10,770 bases of DNA from Sulfurihydrogenibium yellowstonense SS-5 (GCF_000173615.1 NZ_ABZS01000038.1:1-10770), one strand, 5' to 3'. Positions 1 to 7,884 are shown, numbered from the stretch's first letter. The notes: generated from the letters alone by a model not told the origin. A program made the numbers and translations.

Positions 1-417
1 AATAAAACCATAAAAAAGCTAAGGTTAATATTATTTAACAATCTATATTTGAAAATACTATCTTTTTTTGTAGCGCTATTAATGTGGATAAACATTTCGT
101 CATACTCAAATGCAAAATATCAAATTCATGGATATATAGACATAATAAATATACCATCAGATATTGAAGTAAAAAGTGTTAAACCTGAAAAGGTAAGCAT
201 TGTATTAGAAGGAAGGAAAAATGTACTAAACCAATCAGAATTAACAAACATTTCAATTTATGTCGATGGTAAGAAGTTGAAAGAAGGAAAAAACGTTTTG
301 CCTGTACAAGTGCTACTGCCATCCGAAAAGATTAAGGTGGCTTCAATAAGACCTGAAAATGTTATAATATATGCACGGAAAATTAACCAAAAACAGCCTG
401 AAGAGGAGATTAGATGA
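1..417 (+). CDS. cdaR: CdaR/YbbR-like membrane protein, 5' end off the window
   Basis: The reading frame is open from base 1, so this is a C-terminal fragment of 138 visible residues; the true start lies upstream. A TTG at 49 could be taken as a start, but the codons before it read NKTIKKLRLILFNNLY, which runs straight into the single membrane helix (LKILSFFVALLMWINI) in the way YbbR proteins usually begin. After the helix comes one extracytoplasmic YbbR domain, about visible residues 49-134, with the typical pattern of a beta strand, IxVKSVKPEKVSIVLEGR, a YVDG turn, and a closing IRPENVIIY strand. In other bacteria CdaR binds and modulates the diadenylate cyclase CdaA, and cdaA often lies directly upstream; that neighbour is outside this window, so the link is inference. 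Only one YbbR domain is present, fewer than in Firmicutes CdaR. The stop codon overlaps the thrS start (ATGA). Confidence 0.8.
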   Translation, partial: NKTIKKLRLILFNNLYLKILSFFVALLMWINISSYSNAKYQIHGYIDIINIPSDIEVKSVKPEKVSIVLEGRKNVLNQSELTNISIYVDGKKLKEGKNVLPVQVLLPSEKIKVASIRPENVIIYARKINQKQPEEEIR

Positions 418-2345
418 TTGAGATATTCATAGAAGACTTGAATCAAAAATTTACTTTCAACGAAGGAATTACATTAAAAGATATTTTAAAAAATCTTAAC
501 GGAAAATTTAAAGATGTTGTTGGTGGAAAACTAAACAGTGAAATCGTTGATATACACACGCCAATCAATCAAAGCGGAAATCTAAAATTTCTAAAAAAAG
601 AAGATAAAGAAAGCCTTGAAATACTCAGACATTCCTTAGCACACATCATGGCACAGGCTTTAAAAGAGATTTACGGAGATGAGAATGTTCATTTAGGTAT
701 AGGTCCAACAACGGAGCATGGATTTTATTATGATGTCGAAATAGAAGGAAAAAGGCTTACAGATGAAGACCTTCCACAAATTGAAGAAAAAATGAAAGAA
801 ATCATCAAAAAGGGATATCAGATAGAAAGATTTGAGCTTCCAAGAGAAGAAGCTATTAAATTCTTTGAAAATAAAAAGGAAATTTATAAGATAGATATAA
901 TAAAGCATAACATACCGGAAGGAGAGCCAATTTCATTATACAAACAGGGCGACTTCGTAGATTTATGCAGAGGTCCACACCTTCCTTCAACCGATAAAGC
1001 AGGAGCATTTAAACTGATATATGTCTCAGGAGCATATTGGAGAGGAAAAGAAACAAACCCAATGCTTCAAAGAATATACGGCGTTGCATTTTGGAGCGAA
1101 AAAGAGCTTAAAGATTACTTAAATATGCTTGAAGAGGCTAAAAAAAGAGACCACAGAAAGATCGGAAAAGACCTTGAGCTGTTTTTAATAGATGAAGAGA
1201 TTGGCGGCGGTCTTGCTATTTGGCTACCTAAGGGTGCAATTATCAGAAAAGAAATAGAGGATGCTTGGAAAAAAGAGCATCTAAAAAGAGGTTATCAATT
1301 AGTTTACACTCCTCATGTTGGAAAAGAACAGCTATGGCAAACAAGCGGACATCTATCTCTCTATCAGGAAAACATGTATCCAAGAATGCAAATAGAAGAA
1401 GAAGGATACTATGTAAAACCTATGAACTGTCCTTTCCATGTCGAGATTTATAAATCAAAACAGAGAAGCTACAAAGAACTTCCAATCAGACTTGCAGAAC
1501 TTGGAACAGTTTACAGATACGAAAGAAGTGGAGCTTTACATGGGCTAATGAGAGTTAGAGGATTCACTCAGGATGATGCACATATCATATGCAGAGAAGA
1601 CCAAGTTGAAGATGAAATAAGAGAAGTCTTAAACTTAGCGCTAAATACCCTTAAATCTTATGGGTTTGATGAGTTTGAAGTATATCTATCAACAAAACCA
1701 GAGAAGTACGTCGGCGATGACAAAATGTGGGAGATTGCAGAAAACTCACTAAGAAAAGCAATAGAAAGCACAGGATTGGACTATAAAATAGATGAAGGTG
1801 GCGGAGCGTTTTACGGACCAAAAATAGATGTTAAAATAAAAGATGCTATCGGCAGATTGTGGCAATGTTCAACTATTCAGTTTGATTTTAATCTTCCGGA
1901 GAGATTTGATATGTACTACATAGGTGAAGATAATCAAAAACACAGACCGTACATGATTCATAGAGCAATATTTGGCTCTATAGAAAGGTTTATTGGTGTA
2001 TTACTTGAGCATTATGCAGGATTTTTACCGGTATGGTTATCTCCGGTTCAAGTTAAGATTATACCAATTGCTGATAAGCATTTAGAATATGCAGAAACTG
2101 TAAAACAAAAACTATTAGAAAATGATATCAGAGTAGAATTGGATGATAGAAATGAAAGAATGAATAAAAAAATTAGGGATGCTGAGCTTCAGAAAATACC
2201 GTTTATGCTTGTAGTTGGCGATAAAGAAGCTGAAACGGGCACGGTTGCAGTTAGAGAAAAAGGCAAACAGGGAAGCCAAACTTTAAGCATCGATGAGTTT
2301 GTGTCGAAAATTAAAGAAATAATTTCTAATAAACATGCACTTTAA
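414..2345 (+). CDS. thrS: Threonyl-tRNA synthetase
   Basis: Cytoplasmic class II aminoacyl-tRNA synthetase that charges tRNA-Thr using ATP. At 643 residues it is full length for the bacterial family (E. coli about 642). Domains in order: N-terminal TGS domain (1-61); editing domain with HSLAH (His73, His77) and CRGPH (Cys185, His189), the residues that clear mischarged Ser-tRNA; catalytic core (about 245-535) with motif 2 at YRYERSG (367-373) and motif 3 at HRAIFGSIERF (516-526). The three zinc ligands expected in the active site are present as Cys339 (MNCP), His390 (DDAH) and His516. The anticodon-binding domain occupies about 540-640. The ATG at 414 is preceded by GAGGAG at 403-408 and overlaps the cdaR stop by four bases, which suggests translational coupling. 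No T-box or obvious operator is seen upstream. No frameshift or missing key residue. Confidence 0.98.
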   Translation: MIEIFIEDLNQKFTFNEGITLKDILKNLNGKFKDVVGGKLNSEIVDIHTPINQSGNLKFLKKEDKESLEILRHSLAHIMAQALKEIYGDENVHLGIGPTTEHGFYYDVEIEGKRLTDEDLPQIEEKMKEIIKKGYQIERFELPREEAIKFFENKKEIYKIDIIKHNIPEGEPISLYKQGDFVDLCRGPHLPSTDKAGAFKLIYVSGAYWRGKETNPMLQRIYGVAFWSEKELKDYLNMLEEAKKRDHRKIGKDLELFLIDEEIGGGLAIWLPKGAIIRKEIEDAWKKEHLKRGYQLVYTPHVGKEQLWQTSGHLSLYQENMYPRMQIEEEGYYVKPMNCPFHVEIYKSKQRSYKELPIRLAELGTVYRYERSGALHGLMRVRGFTQDDAHIICREDQVEDEIREVLNLALNTLKSYGFDEFEVYLSTKPEKYVGDDKMWEIAENSLRKAIESTGLDYKIDEGGGAFYGPKIDVKIKDAIGRLWQCSTIQFDFNLPERFDMYYIGEDNQKHRPYMIHRAIFGSIERFIGVLLEHYAGFLPVWLSPVQVKIIPIADKHLEYAETVKQKLLENDIRVELDDRNERMNKKIRDAELQKIPFMLVVGDKEAETGTVAVREKGKQGSQTLSIDEFVSKIKEIISNKHAL

Positions 2346-2378
2346 GAATAGAGTAAATTTTGTAAAATTGAATAGGTA

Positions 2379-2459
2379 ATCTTTGAGCTAAAGTCCTCAG
2401 GATGACAAAAATTCTATAATGTCATTCTGCAGCCGGAGAAGAATCTCAACCTCAAAGAT
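2379..2459. repeat. Inverted repeat pair (units A and B) of the TGTCATTCTGAG family
   Basis: Unit A (2378-2407, minus orientation, ending CTCAGGATGACA) faces unit B (2420-2447, plus orientation, starting TGTCATTCTG). The inner arms ATGACA and TGTCAT pair across a 12-base loop. An outer pair, ATCTTTGAG (2379-2387) with CTCAAAGAT (2451-2459), is perfectly complementary over nine bases. The whole 81-base stretch can therefore fold as an interrupted hairpin. The units are non-coding and more G+C-rich than the surroundings. I recognise the motif as a dispersed intergenic repeat found in many bacterial genomes; what it does is not known to me. Confidence 0.75.
2415..2420 (+). promoter_or_regulatory. 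TATAAT box in the loop of the A/B hairpin, possible -10
   Basis: A perfect TATAAT lies in the loop between repeat units A and B. No good -35 hexamer sits 16-18 bases upstream; the nearest candidate, TTGAGC at 2383-2388, is 26 bases away. If active it would give mreB a leader of nearly 200 bases carrying the C/D hairpin. In an AT-rich genome a chance match is quite possible. Confidence 0.2.
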
Positions 2460-2534
2460 GTCATTCTGAGCGAAGCGAAGAATCTCATGTTTTTAAAAAC
2501 ATAAGATCCTTCGGCTTACAGTCTCAGAATGACA
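2459..2534. repeat. Inverted repeat pair (units C and D), long hairpin
   Basis: Unit C (2459-2486, plus) begins TGTCATTCTGAGCGAAGCGA and unit D (2505-2534, minus) ends CTCAGAATGACA. Their outer 12 bases are perfectly complementary, AGAATCT in C nearly matches AGATCCT in D, and the centre (2487-2502) is the perfect palindrome ATGTTTTTAAAAACAT. Transcribed, this gives a long stem with internal mismatches. No T-run follows, so it does not look like a classical intrinsic terminator. It abuts the A/B hairpin and lies about 80 bases before mreB. A short similar string, TGTCATTTTGA at 2578-2588, may be a further decayed unit. Confidence 0.8.
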
Positions 2535-2616
2535 TAGAAAGGCAAACTTACGAGAATTTTAGAATACTTCGCAATATTGTCATTTTGACTTAAAAAATAA
2601 ATGTAAAGGAGAGGTA

Positions 2617-3654
2617 ATGTTAGATAAAGTGCTTGGATATTTTTCAAATGATATCGGAATAGATTTAGGTACCGCAAATACATTAATATTTGTTAAAGGT
2701 AAAGGTATAGTTTTAACAGAACCTTCCATTGTCGCTATAGATAAAACTACCAACAAAGTATTAGCTATCGGCAAAGAAGCAAAAGAGATGATAGGTAAAA
2801 CGCCGGAGCATATACAAGTTATTAGACCATTGAAAGATGGAGTTATTGCAGACTTTGATACAACGCAGGCAATGCTGAAGTATTTCATACAAAAAGTTCA
2901 CACAAGCTTTCCATTGGCAAGGTTAACAAATCCACGACCAAGAGTAGTGGTCGGCGTTCCATCCGGAATTACAACGGTTGAAAAAAGAGCAGTTATAGAT
3001 GCAGCAAAGCAAGCTGGAGCAAGAGAAGTCTACTTAATTGCAGAACCTATGGCGGCGGCGATTGGTGCTGGTTTACCTATAGACCAGCCGGGTGGCAATA
3101 TGATTGTAGACATTGGCGGTGGTACTTCTGAAATAGCTGTTATATCTTTATCCGGCTTAGTAATCTCAAGCTCTATTAGAGTTGCCGGTGATGAGATGAA
3201 TGAAGCTATAATAAACTATCTTAAAAGAAATTACCATATTTTGATAGGTGAGCAAACGGCGGAAAATGTGAAAATAAACTTAGGTTCTGCTACAGCATCA
3301 GACAGAGACGAGAAAAAAATGGAAATACGCGGAAGGGATATGACCGGAATGCCAAGAAGCGTAGTGATTTATGGAAAAGATATTAGAGAAGCTTTGGAAG
3401 ATGTTGTTACTCAAATTGTTAATGCAGTTAAATCAACGTTAGAAAAAACTCCACCTGAACTTGCTGCAGATATCGTTGAAAGGGGAATAGTCCTTGCAGG
3501 CGGTGGTTCTTTAATATATAGTCTTGATAAAAGATTGATGGAAGAAACAAATCTTCCTGTTGTATACTGTGAAGACCCTCTTACTGCTGTAGCACGCGGA
3601 ATAGGAAAAGCTTTACAGAACATAGACCTTATAAGAAGAGTATCGATAAAGTAA
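2617..3654 (+). CDS. mreB: Rod-shape-determining actin homologue MreB
   Basis: Bacterial actin that polymerises into membrane-bound filaments and directs insertion of lateral-wall peptidoglycan by the Rod complex. At 345 residues it is normal length. The first ten residues, MLDKVLGYFS, form a short amphipathic stretch like the membrane-binding tail of E. coli MreB. ATP-binding motifs are in order: phosphate-1 DLGTANT (16-22), connect-1 EPMAAAIGAGLPI (143-155), phosphate-2 DIGGGT (165-170) and adenosine loop LAGGGSL (293-299). The ATG has a strong Shine-Dalgarno AAGGAG at 2606-2611. It is the first gene of the elongation operon, with mreC starting 13 bases after its stop. No convincing promoter is seen close upstream; the gap ahead of it is mostly inverted repeats. 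Confidence 0.98.
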   Translation: MLDKVLGYFSNDIGIDLGTANTLIFVKGKGIVLTEPSIVAIDKTTNKVLAIGKEAKEMIGKTPEHIQVIRPLKDGVIADFDTTQAMLKYFIQKVHTSFPLARLTNPRPRVVVGVPSGITTVEKRAVIDAAKQAGAREVYLIAEPMAAAIGAGLPIDQPGGNMIVDIGGGTSEIAVISLSGLVISSSIRVAGDEMNEAIINYLKRNYHILIGEQTAENVKINLGSATASDRDEKKMEIRGRDMTGMPRSVVIYGKDIREALEDVVTQIVNAVKSTLEKTPPELAADIVERGIVLAGGGSLIYSLDKRLMEETNLPVVYCEDPLTAVARGIGKALQNIDLIRRVSIK

Positions 3655-3667
3655 AGATGGAAAAAAC

Positions 3668-4453
3668 TTGAAAAGGATTGTTAATAAAAAGTTATTATTA
3701 TTGGCCATTTCTCTCGCGATAATCTTTTTTATTCTATCATCAGACTTCTTTAAATCTAAAAGTTTAGATGCTTTATATCCAATTCAAAAGGGAATTTCTC
3801 TTGTCAATGATGTATGGTCTTATATATACCACTTTTTATATGACAGAAACTTTACATATCATAAATTAAAGAATCTTGAAGAAGAAAATCAAAAACTAAA
3901 GGCAGAAATATTAAAATATAAAAATCAAATTTCAGAAATAGAAAAAACCTACCCAATTTTAGATTTTGTAAAGAAATATCAAATTCAAAATTATGAAATT
4001 GCAAAGGTTATAGGAATATCTCCGGACAATTGGTCTGATTTTTTCTTTATAGATAAAGGTAGAGAAAATGGAATAAAAATAGGTGATTTGGTTTTAAAAG
4101 ATGGATTTTTGATAGGAGTAGTTAAAAATGTTGGAGATTTTTCTTCAGAGGTTTTAACCGTTTCGGATGAAAACTTTAAAATAACTGTAAGAACGAGAAA
4201 AACTCAAGAAATTAGCTTTTTTCAAGGTTTAGAAAAAAACAAAGGAATCTTAAAATATGTGCGTCCGGAGCAAGATATAAGAATTGGGGATATTGTAGAA
4301 ACAACAGTAGTTAATTCACAAGCTGCAGAAGGAGTTCCAATTGGTATTATAAGAAAAATATCTCCTAAGGAAGGAGAGTTTTTTAGAGAAGTAGAAGTTG
4401 AAACGTTCTATTATCCATACAACTTAGATATTGTGCTGGTAGTCAAAAGATGA
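3668..4453 (+). CDS. mreC: Rod-shape-determining protein MreC
   Basis: Bitopic inner-membrane protein of the elongasome that links MreB and MreD to PBP2 and activates PBP2. The 261 residues show a basic N-terminus, one membrane helix (about 8-24), a coiled coil (about 62-94, rich in E, K, L and N) and a two-barrel periplasmic domain with the family strings VIGISPDNWSDFFFIDKG (114-131) and GVPIGII (222-228). The start is TTG at 3668: the frame is closed by TAA at 3647-3649, and no ATG or GTG lies between that stop and the TTG. Its Shine-Dalgarno is weak (GATGGA). A four-codon out-of-frame ORF (ATG at 3657, TGA at 3669-3671) ends across this TTG. The stop overlaps the mreD start as ATGA. Confidence 0.95.
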   Translation: MKRIVNKKLLLLAISLAIIFFILSSDFFKSKSLDALYPIQKGISLVNDVWSYIYHFLYDRNFTYHKLKNLEEENQKLKAEILKYKNQISEIEKTYPILDFVKKYQIQNYEIAKVIGISPDNWSDFFFIDKGRENGIKIGDLVLKDGFLIGVVKNVGDFSSEVLTVSDENFKITVRTRKTQEISFFQGLEKNKGILKYVRPEQDIRIGDIVETTVVNSQAAEGVPIGIIRKISPKEGEFFREVEVETFYYPYNLDIVLVVKR

Positions 4454-4935
4454 TTTATTATCTAAAATATATTTTGATAGCTATTATAATTGTTTCAATA
4501 GAATCTTCTCTAATTTTTAAAAACATGTTTAATTTATACATTACTCCAGATTTGTTTTTAGTTTATATTTTTTGGCTATCTATCTACGACAAAGAAGATG
4601 TAGCTTTAATTACAACTTTAATCGGTAGCTTACTTTTGGATTTACTGATGCCATTTAAAAGTTTTATAAATGTCTTAATTTATTTATCTGTAGCATTTAC
4701 AATCTTTCGGTTAAAAGAAAAGTTTTTAATATCAAACATATTTATGAAGTTTTTGATAATAACAGGCATTAGTTTTTTTATAATATTGATAAAGGAATTA
4801 TATGGATTTATGACATCAAAGTTTTTTATTTTAGATACAAACCTTATAATCTTCTACTGGCTCAGTAATATAGTTTTGATATACCTTATTTATTATCTAA
4901 AAGAAATATTAGAAACAAGATATGATAAAGTTTAA
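4450..4935 (+). CDS. mreD: Rod-shape-determining protein MreD
   Basis: Small polytopic membrane protein of the Rod complex that partners MreC. The 161 residues are almost entirely hydrophobic, with about five membrane helices. Family hallmarks are TPDLFLVYIFWLSI (32-45) and GSLLLDLLMPF (59-69), the latter matching the G-x-x-x-D-L pattern near the middle of MreD. Sequence conservation is low in this family, so position between mreC and the PBP2 gene is much of the evidence. The ATG overlaps the mreC stop by four bases with no strong ribosome-binding site, and the 3' end overlaps the next gene by 14 bases, which points to translational coupling. Confidence 0.9.
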   Translation: MIYYLKYILIAIIIVSIESSLIFKNMFNLYITPDLFLVYIFWLSIYDKEDVALITTLIGSLLLDLLMPFKSFINVLIYLSVAFTIFRLKEKFLISNIFMKFLIITGISFFIILIKELYGFMTSKFFILDTNLIIFYWLSNIVLIYLIYYLKEILETRYDKV

Positions 4936-6721
4936 TAGAATAACTTTTCTGATTTTTATTCTAACAGTATTTTATTTTGCATTAGTAGGAAGACTGTTTT
5001 ATCTTCAGGTCATTAAGGGAGAGCATTACAGAGAAATTTCAGACAGGAACTATATAAAAATTTTTTATTCAAATCCACCAAGAGGTAAAATTTACGATAG
5101 AAATGGAGTCTTATTAGCTTACGACGTTCCAACCTATAGTTTGATAGCTTTCCCATACATAGTTAAGAAAAATTATTCTATGCAAGAACTAAAGGAAAAT
5201 CTAAAAAATTATCTTAACATTGAATTAGACGAGAAAACATTAAATATCATTGAAAAAAACTTATATCCAAGCGTTGTTATAAAAAAAGATTTAACTCAGA
5301 AGGATATAGAAAACTTTTATAATTATAACTATCTCTTCAATGGATTCTATCTTGAAGTTGTTCCAAAGAGAGTTTACACGGAAGAAGCAAATTATCTTGC
5401 ACATATAATCGGATACGTTGGATATCCTTCAGAGAGAGAGTTAAAAGAAAATCCAAATCTTTCTCCAAACATTCTTGTAGGAAAAGCGGGAGTAGAAAAA
5501 ATTTACGATTCATTGCTCAGAGGTGAATCTGGACAAAAGGCAGTATTAGTAGATGCATTTGGTAGACAGAAAAAAGTTTTATGGGAAAAAGACCCAAGAA
5601 AAGGAAATGATATTTATTTAACAATAGATATAAGAATACAAAAAATAGCCTTTGAAGCTTTTAGCTCTTCAAAACATCCATCAGGGGCAGTTGTTTTAGT
5701 AGACCCAAACACTTACGAAATCTTAGCTTCATTAAGCTATCCAACCTATAACTTGCAAAAATTTTATGAAGGTTTTTCTCAAGAAGAATGGAAAGAATTA
5801 ACAGAAAATAAGTATAAACCTTTAATGAACAAAGTGTTCTTGGGGAAATATCCGCCCGGGTCTATCTATAAACCTTTGGTTAGTATAGCTGCATTGGAAG
5901 AAGGTGCAATAACTCCTGAGACAAGAATAAGCAGTGGTCCTGAGTTTAGAATAGGAAAATGGGTTTATAGAAACTGGGATAAAAGAGGTTGCGGATTCAT
6001 AAATGTATCTGAAGCTTTAGAAACATCCTGCGACACCTTCTTCTATCAAGTTGGATTAAAGCTTGGTGTAGAGAATATTGTAAAATATTCAAAGCTATTT
6101 GGATTGGGAGAAAAATTGAACCCTGACTTAGAGGTTAAAGTTGCAACAATTCCAAGTAAAGAATGGAAGAGAAAAGTTTTAAAGCAAAAGTGGTTTCACG
6201 GAGATACAGTAAACCTCAGCATCGGACAGGGATACATTACAATAACACCTTTTGATGCAACAAAAATAGTTGTGCCAATTGCAAATGGCGGATATGTATT
6301 AAAACCACATATATTGAAGGCTTACTTTGACAATAAATCTCAAAGATTAGTTCATACAAATCCAGAAATGATAAGAAAGATAAACATAAAAAAATGGAAT
6401 TTAGATGCGGTAAGATATGGCATGTACCTTGTTGTTTATGGACCAAGCGGAACAGCAAAAGCATTGAAAAGGGTTCCTGTACTAAATGCCGGAAAAACAG
6501 GAACAGCGCAAGTGTATTCTTATGATACAAGAAAAAAACGTCATCATGCATGGGATTTTAGAGACCATGCTTGGTTTATAGATTATGCACCATATAATAA
6601 ACCTAAAATAGCTGGCGTTGTATTTATTGAACACGGTGAAAGTGGTGGAAAAGTAGCTGCTCCGTTAATGGCATACATATTAAAAAGAATTTTTAAAGAA
6701 AAAATCATCGAGACCGAATGA
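4922..6721 (+). CDS. mrdA: Penicillin-binding protein 2, elongasome D,D-transpeptidase
   Basis: Class B penicillin-binding protein that cross-links new peptidoglycan strands during elongation, working with RodA. The 599 residues carry one N-terminal membrane anchor (about 7-28), the pedestal/dimerisation domain starting with RGKIYDRNG (54-62), and a transpeptidase domain from about residue 250. The active-site motifs are all present: SIYK with nucleophile Ser314 and Lys317, SCD (369-371) as the SxN/D motif, and KTGT (525-528). The region SCDTFFYQVG closely resembles E. coli PBP2, which helps separate it from the divisome protein FtsI. The ATG at 4922 lies inside the end of mreD, with only a poor Shine-Dalgarno, so translation is probably coupled. 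Its stop overlaps the rodA start. Confidence 0.97.
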   Translation: MIKFNRITFLIFILTVFYFALVGRLFYLQVIKGEHYREISDRNYIKIFYSNPPRGKIYDRNGVLLAYDVPTYSLIAFPYIVKKNYSMQELKENLKNYLNIELDEKTLNIIEKNLYPSVVIKKDLTQKDIENFYNYNYLFNGFYLEVVPKRVYTEEANYLAHIIGYVGYPSERELKENPNLSPNILVGKAGVEKIYDSLLRGESGQKAVLVDAFGRQKKVLWEKDPRKGNDIYLTIDIRIQKIAFEAFSSSKHPSGAVVLVDPNTYEILASLSYPTYNLQKFYEGFSQEEWKELTENKYKPLMNKVFLGKYPPGSIYKPLVSIAALEEGAITPETRISSGPEFRIGKWVYRNWDKRGCGFINVSEALETSCDTFFYQVGLKLGVENIVKYSKLFGLGEKLNPDLEVKVATIPSKEWKRKVLKQKWFHGDTVNLSIGQGYITITPFDATKIVVPIANGGYVLKPHILKAYFDNKSQRLVHTNPEMIRKINIKKWNLDAVRYGMYLVVYGPSGTAKALKRVPVLNAGKTGTAQVYSYDTRKKRHHAWDFRDHAWFIDYAPYNKPKIAGVVFIEHGESGGKVAAPLMAYILKRIFKEKIIETE

Positions 6722-7845
6722 TGTTTAATTTATTCAAAAAAATCAAGCAAGCAGACCCAATTGTTTATTTGCTTACAGCTTTTTTACTGATTTGGAGTGT
6801 AATTAACATTTATAGTGCATCTTATCATGAGTATTCAAATTTATACATAAAGCAAATTGTCTTCGTTTCTATTGCTTTCTTTATAATCACTTTTTTGCCT
6901 TTTTTGATAGAATACAGGAAGTTTGGATATATATCTTTTTATTTATACTTAATAAGCATTATTCTTCTTATCTTGGTCAAATTTTTTGGTGTTTCTATTC
7001 TTGGAGCTAAAAGATGGATAAATTTAGGCTTTTTCCAACTTCAACCGTCAGAAGTAGCAAAATTTTCAATGATCATCTTTTCAGCGTATTTTATATCTAA
7101 CACAAAACTTCCTCTATCTTTTAAAGACTTTCTAAAAATAATGGGACTATCAGCTATTCCTTTCATGCTAATTTATTCTCAACCAGACCTTGGAAGCGCG
7201 ATTCTTGTTGTTTTGCCAGTTTTGGTCATGGTATTTTTAGCAAAGTTTAACATTAAATATATAATTGGATTTGTGTTGACAGGAATAATTTTAAGTCCTT
7301 TTATATGGACACATTTAAAAGATTATCAAAAAAATAGAATCATAGCTTTTTTAAATCCGGAAAGCGACCCAAAAGGAACAGCCTATCATATTATTCAGTC
7401 TAAAATTGCGATTGGTTCTGGAATGCTAACCGGAAAAGGGTATCTTCAAGGCTCACAGTCTAAATATTACTTCTTGCCAGAACAGCATACGGACTTTATA
7501 TATGCAACTATTGGAGAAGAGTGGGGTTTCGTAGTTTCATTTTTAATTTTAACAGTCTACTTTATTTTAAGTTTAAGAATTTTTTATATAGGAATGAAGA
7601 TTAATGAACTATTTGGAAAGTTTTTGTGCTATGGAATTGCTTCAATCATCGGATTTCAAGCATTTATAAATATCGCGATGAATGTAGGAATGGCACCTGT
7701 TGTTGGTGTTCCATTGCCGTTTTTAAGCTATGGTGGAACAGCTTTAATAATGTTTAGTCTAATGATAATGATGGTTTTAAACATCGAATATATAAACAAA
7801 AAAGAAGGTTTTAGATTTCACAGTCAAGATGCTTTAAATTATTAA
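6718..7845 (+). CDS. rodA: SEDS peptidoglycan glycosyltransferase RodA
   Basis: Polytopic membrane enzyme that polymerises lipid II into glycan strands and pairs with PBP2. The 375 residues hold about ten hydrophobic helices. SEDS-family signatures seen: FQLQPSEVAKF (106-116), QPDLGSA (155-161), the large extracytoplasmic loop with PEQHTDFIYATIGEEWGF (254-271), and GVPLPFLSYGG (330-340). Asp259 in HTDF corresponds to the catalytic aspartate identified in Thermus thermophilus RodA. FtsW shares the fold, but adjacency to mreBCD and PBP2 makes RodA the better name. The start ATGATG allows either of two adjacent methionines (6718 or 6721); the first overlaps the PBP2 stop by four bases. There is no strong Shine-Dalgarno, consistent with coupled translation. 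Confidence 0.96.
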   Translation: MMFNLFKKIKQADPIVYLLTAFLLIWSVINIYSASYHEYSNLYIKQIVFVSIAFFIITFLPFLIEYRKFGYISFYLYLISIILLILVKFFGVSILGAKRWINLGFFQLQPSEVAKFSMIIFSAYFISNTKLPLSFKDFLKIMGLSAIPFMLIYSQPDLGSAILVVLPVLVMVFLAKFNIKYIIGFVLTGIILSPFIWTHLKDYQKNRIIAFLNPESDPKGTAYHIIQSKIAIGSGMLTGKGYLQGSQSKYYFLPEQHTDFIYATIGEEWGFVVSFLILTVYFILSLRIFYIGMKINELFGKFLCYGIASIIGFQAFINIAMNVGMAPVVGVPLPFLSYGGTALIMFSLMIMMVLNIEYINKKEGFRFHSQDALNY

Positions 7846-7871
7846 AAGAAAATGGACAAGTTTAAGCATTT

Positions 7872-7878
7872 GGCGGAG
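7872..7878 (+). promoter_or_regulatory. Ribosome-binding site that decides the nfi start
   Basis: GGCGGAG here leaves six bases before the ATG at 7885. The earlier in-frame ATG at 7852 has only AAAAGAAA in front of it. The site therefore favours the shorter protein. Confidence 0.65.
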
Positions 7879-7884
7879 TTAAAA

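Noticed and set aside
1265..1453. Plus-strand 62-codon frame inside thrS
   Set aside because: Covers the conserved catalytic core of ThrS in another frame, with basic low-complexity product and no family match I recognise.
2356..2369. AATTTT-GT-AAAATT palindrome just after thrS as a terminator
   Set aside because: All A/T stem with a two-base loop and no T-run after it; too weak to call in AT-rich DNA.
2378..2534. Repeat cluster as a CRISPR array
   Set aside because: Units are degenerate, occur in both orientations and lack regular unique spacers.
2577..2605. TTGTCA (2577-2582) followed by an AT-rich stretch as the mreB promoter
   Set aside because: No acceptable -10 at 16-18 bases, and the TTGTCA probably belongs to a decayed repeat unit.
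2580..2888. Minus-strand frame of 102 codons across the start of mreB
   Set aside because: It lies opposite the conserved MreB coding sequence, has no recognisable motif and would need its end in the repeat-rich gap; a shadow frame.
6237..6551. Minus-strand frame of 104 codons within the PBP2 gene
   Set aside because: Opposite the conserved transpeptidase region including KTG; composition is that of an antisense shadow and no ribosome-binding site is evident.
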